Below are positions 50,700-61,057 of a stretch of DNA of 64,000 nucleotides, piece by piece. Both the position numbers and the translations under genes were made by a program. This DNA comes from Symbiodinium natans (taxonomy: Eukaryota; Sar; Dinophyceae; Suessiales; Symbiodiniaceae). A model generated the notes under the pieces. The model saw only the letters and a program-made list of their open reading frames with translations. It was not told the origin of the DNA and did no database searches. The DNA is taken from NCBI GenBank assembly GCA_905221605.1, contig CAJNDS010001458.1, forward strand, positions 312,001 through 376,000, in the 5' to 3' direction. The stretch's first letter is position 1. The number at the start of each line of letters is the position of its first letter.

Positions 50700-51005
50700 A
50701 GCCGACAAAAACCCTAAAGCCTAAACCCCTAAACCCTAAACTCCTAAACCCGAAACCCCCCAGCCGCTAAACCCCTGAACCCCTGAACCCCTGAACCCCT
50801 GAACCCCTGAACCCCTGAACCCCTGAACCCCTGAACCCCTGAACCCCTAAACCCCTAAACCCCTAAACCCCTAAAACCCTAAACCCCTAAACCCCTAAGC
50901 TCCTAAACCCCTAAACCCCTAAACCCCTAAACCCCTAAACCCCTAAACCCCTAAACCCCTAAACCCCTAAACCCCTAAACCCCTAAACCCCTAAACCCCT
51001 AACCC
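50700..51005 (+). repeat. CCCCTGAA and CCCCTAAA octamer arrays
   Basis: About 10 units of CCCCTGAA (50766-50840) switch abruptly to about 20 units of CCCCTAAA. All share the extra C of the array at 23575. Confidence 0.94.
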
Positions 51006-53486
51006 TTGCACAAGGCGCACAAGTCAGCCCCAAACCCAAACAGCCCCCAACCCGCTAGGGTTGAGGGCAAGAGACCCCCGAGCGAAGGTTCCCGGGGCAG
51101 TCCGACATCGGGATTCTGGCCAGGCGGCCGGCGATGGCAGTGCAAGTTTAGGGTTTAGGGTTTTAGGGGTTTAGGGTTTGGGGTTTCGGATTTTCTGTTG
51201 CGATGCTTGAGCTTCATGAAGCGTTGAGATCTTTGGGGCTTCCGGGTATTAGGGTTCTAGGTTCCAGGGTCCAGGGTTTGCGTTAGCTGCCTGCGTCTGC
51301 TCCGAAGTATCAGTGCATCACCGATCTTGACAATTTGAGCTAAGAGCTTCCCCAAATCCAAGCTCCCAAGCCCAACAGGGAACCAGCTCATTGCGCGCGA
51401 GTTGTCTTGTGATGCCAGAGATCCTCATTCATAGGCTTGTTCAAGGAAGCGCGAGACATCAACCCCACAACTCTAGTGTGATACAACGCCAAGTTCAAAG
51501 ACACCTACTTGAATGCTGGCGGCCACCTTCAGATTCTTGCGTGATTTCCCTGAGGTTACCAACCAGAGCCAAGTGCAGCAGCTGGCAGCGGGAGTTGAGG
51601 TATTGGGACCCAAAATCCCCAACAGCTTCAGGCCCTAAAGCCTGACACCCTCAAGAGGGCCCCTCTGAAAAGCACCGACAGCCCTCAAACCCAAAAAGAG
51701 CTCCTCAAGATCCTCAAACCCCCAAACCAACGCGTCAGAAGAACGAGGTATGCGGCTGTAGGGTATTTAGTTTGAGGTTTTGGGTTCAGGGTTTCGGGGT
51801 TTTGGGGTTTAGGGGCTTCGGGAGGTTTCGGACATGCACTTCCATCCAAACCCTGAGTCGAGGGAAGTTTGACTCAAGCCGCAGCACGGGAAGTGAACCG
51901 GAGTCCAAAGAAGCGTTAAAAGCCTTTACCCCCAACAGCGTAAATCTCCGAGCCCTGAGCCGGTAGTCACTCTCTCTTTTTACAAGGAACCCTACGAAAG
52001 AGCTGCTAGAAAAATAGGTTGGGCCTTTCGAAATTTAACAACCCTCTGAAACAGAGATTCCTAAACATGACCCTCTAACACCCACGTGCAAGAACGTAAG
52101 GCAGGCCCACCCAGACGGCACGTCTACCCTAAACCCAAGCTTAAGGCCTAAGGGTCGGGGTTTCTGGTTTGGGGTTTCGGGTTCAGGGTTTAGGGTTTGG
52201 GTTTGGGGCTCAAGTCTGCGACCCCAAAATGCACGGAGCGGGCTCGGAGCCTGCAGCTTCGCTTCCCAGCAGCTCGCAACTTGGATGATGAGTCGGGTTT
52301 AGGGTTTCGGGTTTATAGGGCAGATTATAGGGTTTAGGTTTTAGTCTCCCCCCCCCCCCCCCCCGGTGGGATGTTTTAGGGTTCAGGGTTCAGGGTTTAG
52401 TCAGGAGCAAAGCTTGAAAGAAGCGTTTCGGCTCAGCTTCTTAATTAGGGAAAAAAGGGCGGAAGATGGGGGAAGACCTGAACCCAAAGCCCTGAACCCT
52501 AAACGCGAAACCCACCATGAACCACGGAAAGCAGACTAGGGCTCTAAACCCTGCAGCCGAACCGGAACCCTAAACCACAATGCCCCTCGACACGGCGGTG
52601 GGGGGGGGGGGGGGGGGGGGGGGTGGGGGTAAAGAAGGGGGGTGAAGGGATGGAAGGGGTTTCACTACCACCGACTAACTTCTCTGGTCGGGTGTAGGTT
52701 GAGGGCTGAGGGTTTCGGAGCCATCTTATTCAACGATCTGTTTGAGAGGGCTGAGGACCGTTTGCCAAACACGAGAAGACCTTTCGGGCAGGAGTGGGAC
52801 TGAGCAGGTAAAGCTTAGGCCCATGGCTTGCGATCGGTTTGGGGAGGAGCTGGAGAAGTTCCGCAGTTCGTTTCCCTACTTTGAAGTAGACCCTGGAAAA
52901 AAATATATACTGTGTCGGTATAAGTAGCTATACCAGGAACCCAGGACCAAATCAAGTATCAAAGTATCGTCCTCCAAAACCCACCTTTAGGCTCAAGCTA
53001 TCCTGCAACAGGAGTTGGTTTGGGGGTGACCCTACAGTCACGGGGTCGGTGTGGGATGAGAGCTCATCGCGGGTGGCACACTGTGCAGGCACGGCTCTTC
53101 AGCCTACACATTCCTGTTTTGAGCCGTTCCGTGTTCAGGGTTTAGGGCCTAGGGTTTAGGGTTTAGGGTCTAGCACAAATCGAAACTGTCTGAGCCCCAA
53201 ACCTGCCTTAAAACCCCAAGACTCGGATGCCTCCTGAACCCAAGCACCAACCAACCCCCTTCCTCCCTGACCCAAGCGAGGCCGGCAAACTCCTCGAACA
53301 CTTACTTCAGGGTTTGGAGTTTAGGTTTGAGGGTTCGGGGCGGAGGGCTTAGAACTAAACCTTAAACCCTACACCCTACACCCTACCCTAAACCCTTCCC
53401 CCCCCCCCCCCCCCCCCCCGGCTTCCTAGGAGAGGTTCCCACCCAGCAACCGTATAACAATAATGGCATATGGCCTGTAGCCTAGA
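51006..53486. other. Low-repeat patchwork, no clear gene
   Basis: Scattered degenerate TTTAGGG text (51150-51190, 52150-52210, 53130-53170), G- and C-tracts at 52348-52366, 52599-52626 and 53397-53420, and mixed-composition islands. Plus frames at 51391-51645 and 52742-52927 are too short and unmarked to call. Confidence 0.6.
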
Positions 53487-53618
53487 GGTTCATGGTACTT
53501 ATTCACCAATTATAACTGCACGTATAACCCACTTATCAGCCCCTTCAGCGCCCTAATCTGGTTTTAAGAAGTACAGTTATAAGGACAGTTATACTAAGTA
53601 TAACTGTCCTATGACCCT
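53487..53618. repeat. M3 palindromic element, full copy in opposite orientation
   Basis: Starts GGTTCATGGTACTTATTCAC and contains AATTATAACTG near the left end and TAACTGTCCTATGACC at the right. Confidence 0.78.
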
Positions 53619-53649
53619 CCAAGTACACGGCATCGAATATCCCTGCAAC

Positions 53650-54065
53650 CCCTAACCCCAAACCCCAAACCCCAAACCCTAAACCCTAAACCCTAAACCC
53701 TAAACCCTAAACCCTAAACCCTAAACCCTAAACCCTAAACCCTAAACGGCCCAGGCGCCAGGAGTCCCTCAGCGAGGCGGCGGCCAACGTCCACTGACGC
53801 AGGTCCGGCCCTTGCTAAGGCAATTTCTGTGTGCGGTTTGGGGTTTAGGGTTTAGGGTTTAGGGTTTAGGGTTTAGGGTTTAGGGCTTAGGGCTAGGGTT
53901 TAGGGTTTAGAGGGGTTAGAGGGTTTAGAGGGTTTAGAGGGTTTAGAGGATGACGGTTTAAAGGGTTTAGATGGTTTAGGGCTTCGGGCTTAGGGGGCTT
54001 TGGGTTTAGAGGGTTTAGGACTTAGGGTTTAGGGTTTTGAGGGTTTAGGGTTTAGAGGGTTAGTA
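53650..54065. repeat. Convergent CCCTAAA and TTTAGGG/TTTAGAGGG arrays
   Basis: CCCTAAA array 53650-53747, an island of about 90 bases, then TTTAGGG 53838-53890 becoming TTTAGAGGG to about 54060. Confidence 0.9.
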
Positions 54066-54562
54066 GGGCTTGCTCTCACTTCCCGCCTCCCCAGAACTCC
54101 TACTTCTTGTCAGCCCATCTCCAGCACAAAAGCCAAAACCAACAAAGAACAAGTTGAAAGCATAGATCCTTCAGTACAGCTCCACAAATATGGGCAGTGA
54201 GTGATCCAAATAAGTGGTACGGAGACTTATATCCAGCCCAAAGAGGAGATCATCTGAAGACTTGCCGACATGAATCAGTTCTTTTGATTTCTAGTAAGTA
54301 TCCCCAATAGGACGCCCATGTATGTATGTATGTATGTACATACATATATACATACATATATATATACACACACCCAAATTTCATAAGGAACCTTATACAC
54401 TCGCCAATGACAGCAATAGGAACCCTACCTCAACCCGAACTGATACACACTCACCCAAACAGCAATATAAACCCCCCACATATACCTGAAAACCATTACA
54501 AGCCATTAAACCCTAAACCCTAAACCCCTAAACCCCAAAGCCCTAGCAACCCTGCACTCAAG
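54066..54562. other. S-family copy with TATG/TACA microsatellite
   Basis: S repeat at 54298-54472 (CCCCAATAGGACGCCC head; CACTCGCCAATGACAGC and CACTCACCCAAACAGC units; AATATAAACCCC tail), its first unit expanded by a TATG/TACA microsatellite at 54318-54368. CCCTAAA units follow. Confidence 0.75.
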
Positions 54563-54697
54563 ACGAGGGGACCGCGCTGGATGACCTGCTGCGGCGCAAG
54601 GCGATAGGACAGGGCGAGCAGCAGCAACGCCTGAGAGACGACAGCGTCACACAAAACCTAGCTTTTTGCGTGAAAAAAACCAAGCAGAAGGAGAGGT
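54563..54697 (+). other. Candidate exon, possibly terminal
   Basis: After CCCTGCACTCAAG; the frame reads ALDDLLRRKAIGQGEQQQRL and runs to a TGA at the end of a Lys/Glu-rich stretch (KKTKQKER). Strand and frame not proven. Confidence 0.28.
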
Positions 54698-56026
54698 GAC
54701 GGAGTTATAACCTACGAGAAATTGACCCACAATTCAAACCCCAAAGATCCCAACAAAAAGCTTGGACATAGGTAGGGTTTGGCTGTGTGGGGGGGATGTG
54801 TGTTCAGGAAGATCTCAGGTGATAAAGAATAAAGCTCCACAGACCCGGGTCTAGGGTTTACAGGTGGCTTCGTGCCCATTAGGCATTAAGCCCGAAGACT
54901 CGCGGAATTGCAGACAGTGTTACTGGCGCGCTGGGGGCCCATCATGAAAATCACCAGAGTGTCTAAACCCCAAGCCGCAAACCGCAACTCAGCCCCCAAA
55001 CTCTCAACCCTGATTCCCTAAGCGACCCCCAATCCCTAAACCCTAAACCCTAAACTCAAAACCCAAAACCCCCTCCCTCCCCTCTTTCAAGGCGACCGCG
55101 TGGCCGCGTCTCCAGCAGAAGGTACCCCGAGTCCCGCCGCTACTTCCGCTCCCTCCTGAGGGCTTGAGGGGGGTTTAGGGTTTAGGGTTTAGGGTTAGGG
55201 TTGAGGGTTGAGGGTTTAGGGGTGACTATGAAGTGCAAGGGCCCCTAGGGTAAAGAAAATACGACCACCACGAGGATTGTGGGGCTGACGCCTTGACACA
55301 GGAAACACGAAGACAGTCAGAAGCATGGTGTCGGCTAAGTCTCAGCGGGAACACGGCCTCAGCCTCAGAATCCCTAAACCCTAAACCCTAAACCCCAAAC
55401 CCTAAACCCTACACCCTAAACCCTAAACCCTAAACCTTACACCCTAAACCCTAAGGCCCCCCCGCGGGTTAAGATAGGGGTTAATATAGGGGCTATAATA
55501 GTATAATTCTTGAGAGACCCTTTAATGGAATACTATTCGTAGCTATATCCGAACCTTTATATTGAACATCCGGACATCCGCACCGTGAGCCCGAAATACA
55601 CACGTTCCCAGGCAGCCGTGCTCACTCCTAGATATCCTAGAAAACTCCAAGGCGCTTGATGGCGGGTTTTAGGGTGTAGGGTTTCGGGTTTAGGGTTGAG
55701 GGTTGTAGGAAAATTAGGGGACCCCAATGTAGATCCCCAAATAGTAGGACCCCCTCGAAGTAAGGAACCCTCAAGAAGGTACCCCTAATTTTTCGGAACC
55801 CCCCCCCCCCATGTAGGGCGGCTTAGGAGGGGTATTCCTACACCCCAGAAGCCTAAACCCTACAACCGGGCGCCCAACCCGCAACAAAGCATCCGGGGCC
55901 TGCGTCCACAGCGTCCCCGTGAGGCTGCGCAGAGCATGTCGAAGCGAGAGGAATGGGCCCTGGTGGGAGAAGAGGGTCCCTTCAAGCACTGCACCCTAAA
56001 CTCGATCTCAAACCTTATAAGCTCTA
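54698..56026. other. Patchwork with candidate exon and M1 copy
   Basis: Island 55092-55172 begins after the pyrimidine-rich acceptor CTCCCTCCCCTCTTTCAAG and ends at G|GTTTAGGG. CCCTAAA arrays lie at 55375-55452. An M1 copy lies at 55706-55812 (GGGGACCCC core; right end TTTTTCGGAAC followed by about 12 Cs). The rest is unclassified. Confidence 0.6.
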
Positions 56027-56130
56027 TCCACTATTTGTTTAGGAAGCCCACAAAAAACAATGTTCTTCTTTATAAATAATGTAGGGATTATTCTCTTTGT
56101 TGCTTGGGGGTTCTTAAGCAAATAATAGCT
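56027..56130. repeat. M2 palindromic element, copy 3
   Basis: CTATCCACTATTTGTTTAGG ... GGGGTTCTTAAGCAAATAAT. Confidence 0.75.
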
Positions 56131-57130
56131 ATAAACCCCAAGACAAGGTTTGCTGTTTCGAGACCCTCGGTGTGGGGTTGTGTGAATCTAAGCGATTTCC
56201 CGTCGTCTGCGCACATGGTGCCCCACCCCAGAGAAACGGCGCTGAGAATCCCCGAATAAACCCCCCCCCCCCGCCCGCTTCCCCACCGCCCCACCCGTCG
56301 AAGGCTTTGGGGACGTGAACCCGAATTTGGGACCACCCACAAAAAACCTTCAACCCTGCAGCCTAAACCCAAAGCCCTTAACAAAACAAACAGCTCGTCT
56401 CAAGGCAGGGCCTTGTGAAGGAGCTGCGCCAAGCGTGGCCACAGCCAACGCTGCAGGAGCTGTCCGGGGGCACGATTAAGGGCCGGTTTCCGAAGATAAG
56501 TCTAGAAGCAGCTTGCATTTAGGGTTTAGGGTTTAGGGTTTAGGGTTTAGGGTTTAGGGTTTAGGGTTTAGGGATTAGGAAGGTTCCCGAGAATAGGGGG
56601 GGGGAACCTTGTGGGGGTCTTACAATCAGGAGTTTCAGTGTTTTGGGGGATAGAAGGGGTACCCCCGGTTTGTGGGAAACACCCTGAAACCCCGAACCCT
56701 AAATCCCCCTATTCTAATTACCAAAAAGGCCCCTATATTGAGGAACCCAAACCCCAAACCCCAAACCCCAAACCTTGAACCTTGAACCCTCAACCCTCAA
56801 CCCTAAACCCTAAAGAAACTTTCCCAGGCGGCACCTTCCGCGTGGCCTCGGAAACCAAGAGTCGGCCCAGGTAGGCCAACTCCACCTCAGCGCGGCAGAG
56901 AGTCGGCTAGGGTTCAGGGTAGCCCTAAACCCTAAACCCTAAACCCTAAACCCTAGACCCTTTAGGGTAGTTTAGGGACTTGGGGTTTCGGGACGTGCAG
57001 CTTTAGGGTTTTGGGGTTTAGGGTCGAGGGGTCAACTCCACAGTCGAATAAGATTCCAGTAAGCCTCAAAGCCGCAGCCCTTCCTGAGCCCTCAATTGTT
57101 GCCTCTACCGAATGTCGGTCTGGGGCCATT
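56131..57130. other. Patchwork with TTTAGGG array
   Basis: Poly-C 56260-56274, island 56400-56500, TTTAGGG array 56515-56572, a weak M1-like segment 56573-56685, CCCTCAA/CCCTAAA runs 56780-56815 and 56930-56955. No gene called. Confidence 0.65.
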
Positions 57131-57242
57131 GTATTCTTTAATTTTTTCCCAAAAGGACACCCTACACATACACTCACCAACAAAGGGAACCCTGAATATG
57201 CGCAACATTTCACCCAGAGCGGTAAAAAAGCCCTGTTTCACG
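57131..57242 (+). repeat. S-family repeat, copy 4
   Basis: CCCAAAAGGACACCCTACAC head, ACACTCACCAACAAAGGGAA unit, tail AAAAAGCCCTGTTTCACGTC. Confidence 0.75.
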
Positions 57243-57312
57243 TCTGAATTCTGAGCCCTAACCCCTAACCCCAACCCTTGAACCCGAAACCCCAAACCCG
57301 AAACCCTAAACC

Positions 57313-57436
57313 CTTCACTTCCGGAACAACTCGTTAGCAAACCGATGGTGTTCCGCGCCCGGGCCGCTGACGGCCGGATGGCGGCCAAAGCTCGTCACAG
57401 GGTCGGCCTGCAGGCTTGTCTTGCTTGGCTGCAGAG
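57313..57436 (+). other. Candidate exon between opposed telomere-like arrays
   Basis: CCCTAAA units before, GTTTAGGG array directly after CAGAG. The frame is open throughout and reads VFRARAADGRMAAKARHRVG and ACLAWLQR. A left acceptor could be at CGTTAG (about 57336). Confidence 0.3.
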
Positions 57437-57553
57437 GTTTAGGGTTTAGGGTTTAGGGTTTAGGGTTTAGGGTTTAGGGTTTAGGGTTTAGGTTAGGGTT
57501 TAGGGTTTAGGGTTTAGGGTGTAGGGTTTAGGGTTTAGGGTTTAGGGTTTACA
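57437..57553 (-). repeat. TTTAGGG array, about 16 units
   Basis: Near-perfect heptamers with one missing T and one TGTAGGG unit. Confidence 0.95.
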
Positions 57554-58604
57554 GACAAGGAGGGCAAGAACATGTGGATATGAACATCGCGGTTGAGCTT
57601 TAGGCCGGGGGCTTGCTGAGCTTTGGGGGCATGTGGGGACTCGATGTGGGCCTCGGACAAGGAAAGGGCATCCTGAAAGATTGCCTCTCATACCCTACCC
57701 TAAGGGTCCATGTACCTGCATAGGGAATACTTGGCCTTAAAGTACCTCCTATATAGGGGGTTTTGGGGCCCAAGTATACCATAATGAGGTACATGGACCC
57801 TTAGGGCTACCTACTATCTGCTTAAGAACGCCCCCCAAAAAACAAAAAACAATCCCCTTATTAGGAAGAACATGCTCCATTTTTTGGAGGTTTCTTAAGC
57901 AAACAGTAGCTGCGGGAACTTGGACTTTTTAGGGACTGCGGTAGGGGGCCTTTAAGACTGGAGGGCTTGCGGTATTTAGGCTGTCTGATAACTTCGGGCT
58001 AAGGTCTTTGGCGTGCAGGACTCCGGGCAACTGCCGGCACCAGAAGGGGCTGAAGGATACCAGGACTTGCGCGGAAAACCAGAGGTGGAATCATTCTGGA
58101 CTTCGAAAAACATATGTGCACGGGTTTGGGTGCTACTGAGGTAATATAGCTTTTACAGACATACATGTTTAGGCTGTTTAGGGATTGTACGTGGTAGTTG
58201 GATTCAGGCCTCGGGGCGGAGATATCTCCAAAGCCTATCTGGAGTTTCGTCTAGGGAGTCAAAAGAATCACCGCAATAGACCATCATGCAATAAGCCCTG
58301 TTGGTTCGCTGATTGTCACTCCCCCAAAATTAAGACCCCTAGTCCCTCCCCCCTTGTCCTCTCCCCCCGATTGATTGAGTGGGCGGGTGGGGCAAGCTGA
58401 CAATTGAGGACGATCTCGAAGCAAAGGGGCTGGGCCTCTTGAAAACAGTCCGTCCGTGGTTGCAGCTACATCTTCAAGACGTTGCGGAGTCAGGGCAACG
58501 GGCCCCGCCAGAGATTGGGGGAAAGGCTTGTTGTGAGAGTGGGTCGATATACTTGGGGTGTAGGGTGAACCCGACATTCCCAGGCTCGACACCCAAAGCC
58601 CCAA
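57554..58604. other. Unique stretch with M2 copy
   Basis: An inverted repeat built on ATGTACCTGCATAGGGAATA / AAGGGTCCATGTACCT surrounds 57700-57805. An M2 copy lies at 57807-57912 (CTACCTACTATCTGCTTAAG ... CTTAAGCAAACAGTAGC). The remainder to 58604 is unclassified and has no gene I can support. Confidence 0.65.
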
Positions 58605-58760
58605 ACCCTGAACCCTAAACCCTGAACCCTGAACCCTAAACCCTAAACCCTGAACCCTAAACCCTAAACCCTAAACCCTAAACCCTAAACCCTAAACCCT
58701 AAACCCTAAACCCTGAACCCTGAACCCTGAACCCTGAACCCTGAACCCTGAAACCCAAAA
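58605..58760 (+). repeat. CCCTAAA and CCCTGAA array
   Basis: Starts and ends as CCCTGAA with canonical units in the middle; the right end is about seven pure CCCTGAA units. Confidence 0.94.
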
Positions 58761-59093
58761 CCTGCCCCACAGGGGACTCAAAGAACCTCCAGGAGGGACT
58801 GGCTGACGGAGGAGAAAGTGCAGCGAAGCGCCTTCCGGGGGAATGTTTAGGGTTTAGGGTTCAGGGTTTAGGGTTGACTGCGCATTTCCACGTAGTGGAT
58901 TTCGAGTGTTTTGGGATGTATTCTGATCTTGTATTCTTTATGTGCTTATGCTTTTCCTTCTATTTGTATTTCCCCCCCTCCGGCTCGCAAACTACCCACC
59001 CACCCCCCTTCGAAAAAAAATCAAATCCCAGCCTCCCGAAGCCTTCACCCTACACCCGAACCTTGAGAAGCCTCAGATTCCCTGTGCAGTAGC

Positions 59094-59243
59094 TAACCCT
59101 AAACCCTAAACCCTAAACCCTAAACCCTAAACCCTAACCCCTAAACCCTAAACCCTAAACCCTAATTAAACCCTAAACCCTAAACCCTAAACCCTAAACC
59201 CTAAACCCTAAACCCTAAACCCTAAACCCTAAACCCTAAACCC
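59094..59243 (+). repeat. CCCTAAA array, about 20 units
   Basis: Long array with one TTAAA interruption at about 59165. It abuts the truncated M3 copy. Confidence 0.95.
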
Positions 59244-59253
59244 AAACATACTA

Positions 59254-59320
59254 GGGCACTTAAGGGGCTTACAAGTGGGTTATAAGTACAGTTACGATTG
59301 GTTAATAAGTGCCATGAACC
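59254..59320. repeat. M3 element, right half only
   Basis: Matches 24795-24860 (GGGCACTTAAGGGGCTTACA ... CCATGAACC). The left half is missing and the CCCTAAA array stands in its place. Confidence 0.78.
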
Positions 59321-60623
59321 TCCAAGTAGGAGATATTTTTCGGCCCAGTGCCGGCGAGATTGAATCAATCAGGGGGAGGATCGCTATTTGCAAGTGAACA
59401 TTCGTGAGCGCCCTATGGAAAACCAGTCCAAGACTCTAAAACAACATAGCAGCCCCCATCTATTTTTCAGCACCTGGATCGCGACGTCAGGATCCTGACT
59501 CCTCGCTCCTCCCCCCCACCCCCCCCCCCCCCCTCCCCGCCCCCCCTCCCCCCCCCCCTCCCCCCCCCCCCTCCCCCCCCCCCTCCCCCCCCCCCCCCCC
59601 CCCCTCCCCCCCCCCCCCCTTTAGGTTTGGTTGAGGGCTACCCCCCCCACCCCCCCCCCCCCCCCAAACCTTCCTTTCCGTGGCTTTCTTGCAAAATATG
59701 GGCCTCTTGGTCCCCATAGGAGGGTCCTTCAAAACCAGAGGGGCCAGAAACCAGCTCTCGGTTGCAGAAAGCTGAACGGAAGTTGCGAGAGTAAGGAAAG
59801 ATTGAACTAATATCGTGCGCTCTCCAGGGCACATGGTCATTCTCCTTACAATAAGGGACCCAAAAAGGGACCATAATTTAGAGAGATCACCACATAGAGG
59901 AGCGCGCAACAGGGGCCTGTCCGAGTGCTTTCGGATTTCGTGCTCGGCTAGGTCTTTTTGGCGAGGCTCGATTCAGCAGCGCATAATGGTGAACTCTAAG
60001 CCTTGTACCCCAAACCCCCTAGAGGGTTTAGGACCTTAGGACTTGGGGTCTAGGGGTTCTGGGGTTCAGGGGCTCACGTAGGGAGCCTCGGCAGTTCCTA
60101 CAGGTGCCCGTCCTTAGGTGCCGCATCTCTGAGCCAAAGGCTGAGAAGAGAAATAAAACACAAATGCTGACTCCGGATGCGCTGGGACCTCGCTGTTGCT
60201 CCTTGACGCTGTACCCTGCACCAAGCAAGGATTGCTGGACTGGGTTTAGGGTTTAGGGTTTCGGGTTCAGGGTTTAGGGTTTAGGAGACCCCTGAAACCC
60301 CGAACAGCCCCCCCCCCCCCCCCCCAATAACCCCCACGCCGAAACGGCTCTAACCGAGAGTCTGTGCGGGTGAGCAGCGTGTCTTGTTCAGAAGCTCATG
60401 TTTGCATGGGGTGGGTGGGATGGTGGGAGGGGGGTGGGTGTGCTCAAAAGTAGTCCCTGTTGGGTAGCATTGGGCACCTACCCTGTTTCTAAGGAACCCC
60501 GACGGGCAACCTGTATCGTTTGCCTGTGGGTGGCTAAGTGGCTAAGGCATCTCGGAAGGCAGAGTAGCTCTTTGATATAGTACTGTTGTATATATAAGGT
60601 TCCTGTTTAAAATTGGTGAGTGT
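59321..60623. other. Unique and low-complexity stretch
   Basis: Long interrupted poly-C at 59509-59667 (its Gly-rich minus-strand frame is an artefact), unique text to 60235, TTTAGGG variants 60238-60285, C-tract 60307-60326, then the S-family body in reverse orientation (60584-60625). No gene called. Confidence 0.65.
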
Positions 60624-61041
60624 ATATATGGTGCAGCGTCGCTGCCCCCCCCCCCCCCCCCCCCCCCCCCCACCCCATGGTACCCCCCCCCATGGGGTTT
60701 GTTTAGGGTTGAGGGTTTAGGGTTTAGGGTTTTAGGGTTTAGGGTTTCGGGTTTAGGGTTTCGGGTTTAGGGTCCCCGCCCCGCCCCCCTGTGGTTTGGG
60801 CCCCCCTGTGGGGTGCTGTGGTTGGGGTTTGGGTTGAGGGTTTAGGGTTTAGGGTTTAGGATTTAGGGTTTTGGGGTTTACGGGTTTAGGGGTTTTGGTT
60901 TTGGGTTTAGGGTTTAGGGTTTAGAGTTTAGGGTTTAGGGTTTAGGGTTTAGGGGGGGGGGGGGTTGGGGGGAGGGGGGGGGGGGGATGCCATGGGGGGA
61001 GGGGTGGGGGGGCCGGGAACGCCCGACGCTGAACCATATAT
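60624..61041. mobile_element. Cassette of C-tract, telomere-like arrays and G-tract between 18-bp inverted repeats
   Basis: Left end ATATATGGTGCAGCGTCG (60624-60641), right end the complement of ATATATGGTTCAGCGTCG (61024-61041): 17 of 18 bases agree. Inside: poly-C (60645-60672), TTTAGGG/TTTCGGG arrays (60700-60950), and a G-tract (60952-60985). The S-family body lies on the left and its head (GGGGTGTCCTTTGGGG, 61042-61057) on the right, so the cassette splits an S copy. Confidence 0.6.
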
Positions 61042-61057
61042 GGGGTGTCCTTTGGGG

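Noticed and set aside
59094-59243. True chromosome end
   Set aside because: All arrays are internal, short and in both orientations; no one-way terminal array at either window edge.
59487-59909. Gly-rich 140-codon minus-strand frame
   Set aside because: It translates an interrupted poly-C tract; artefact of low complexity.
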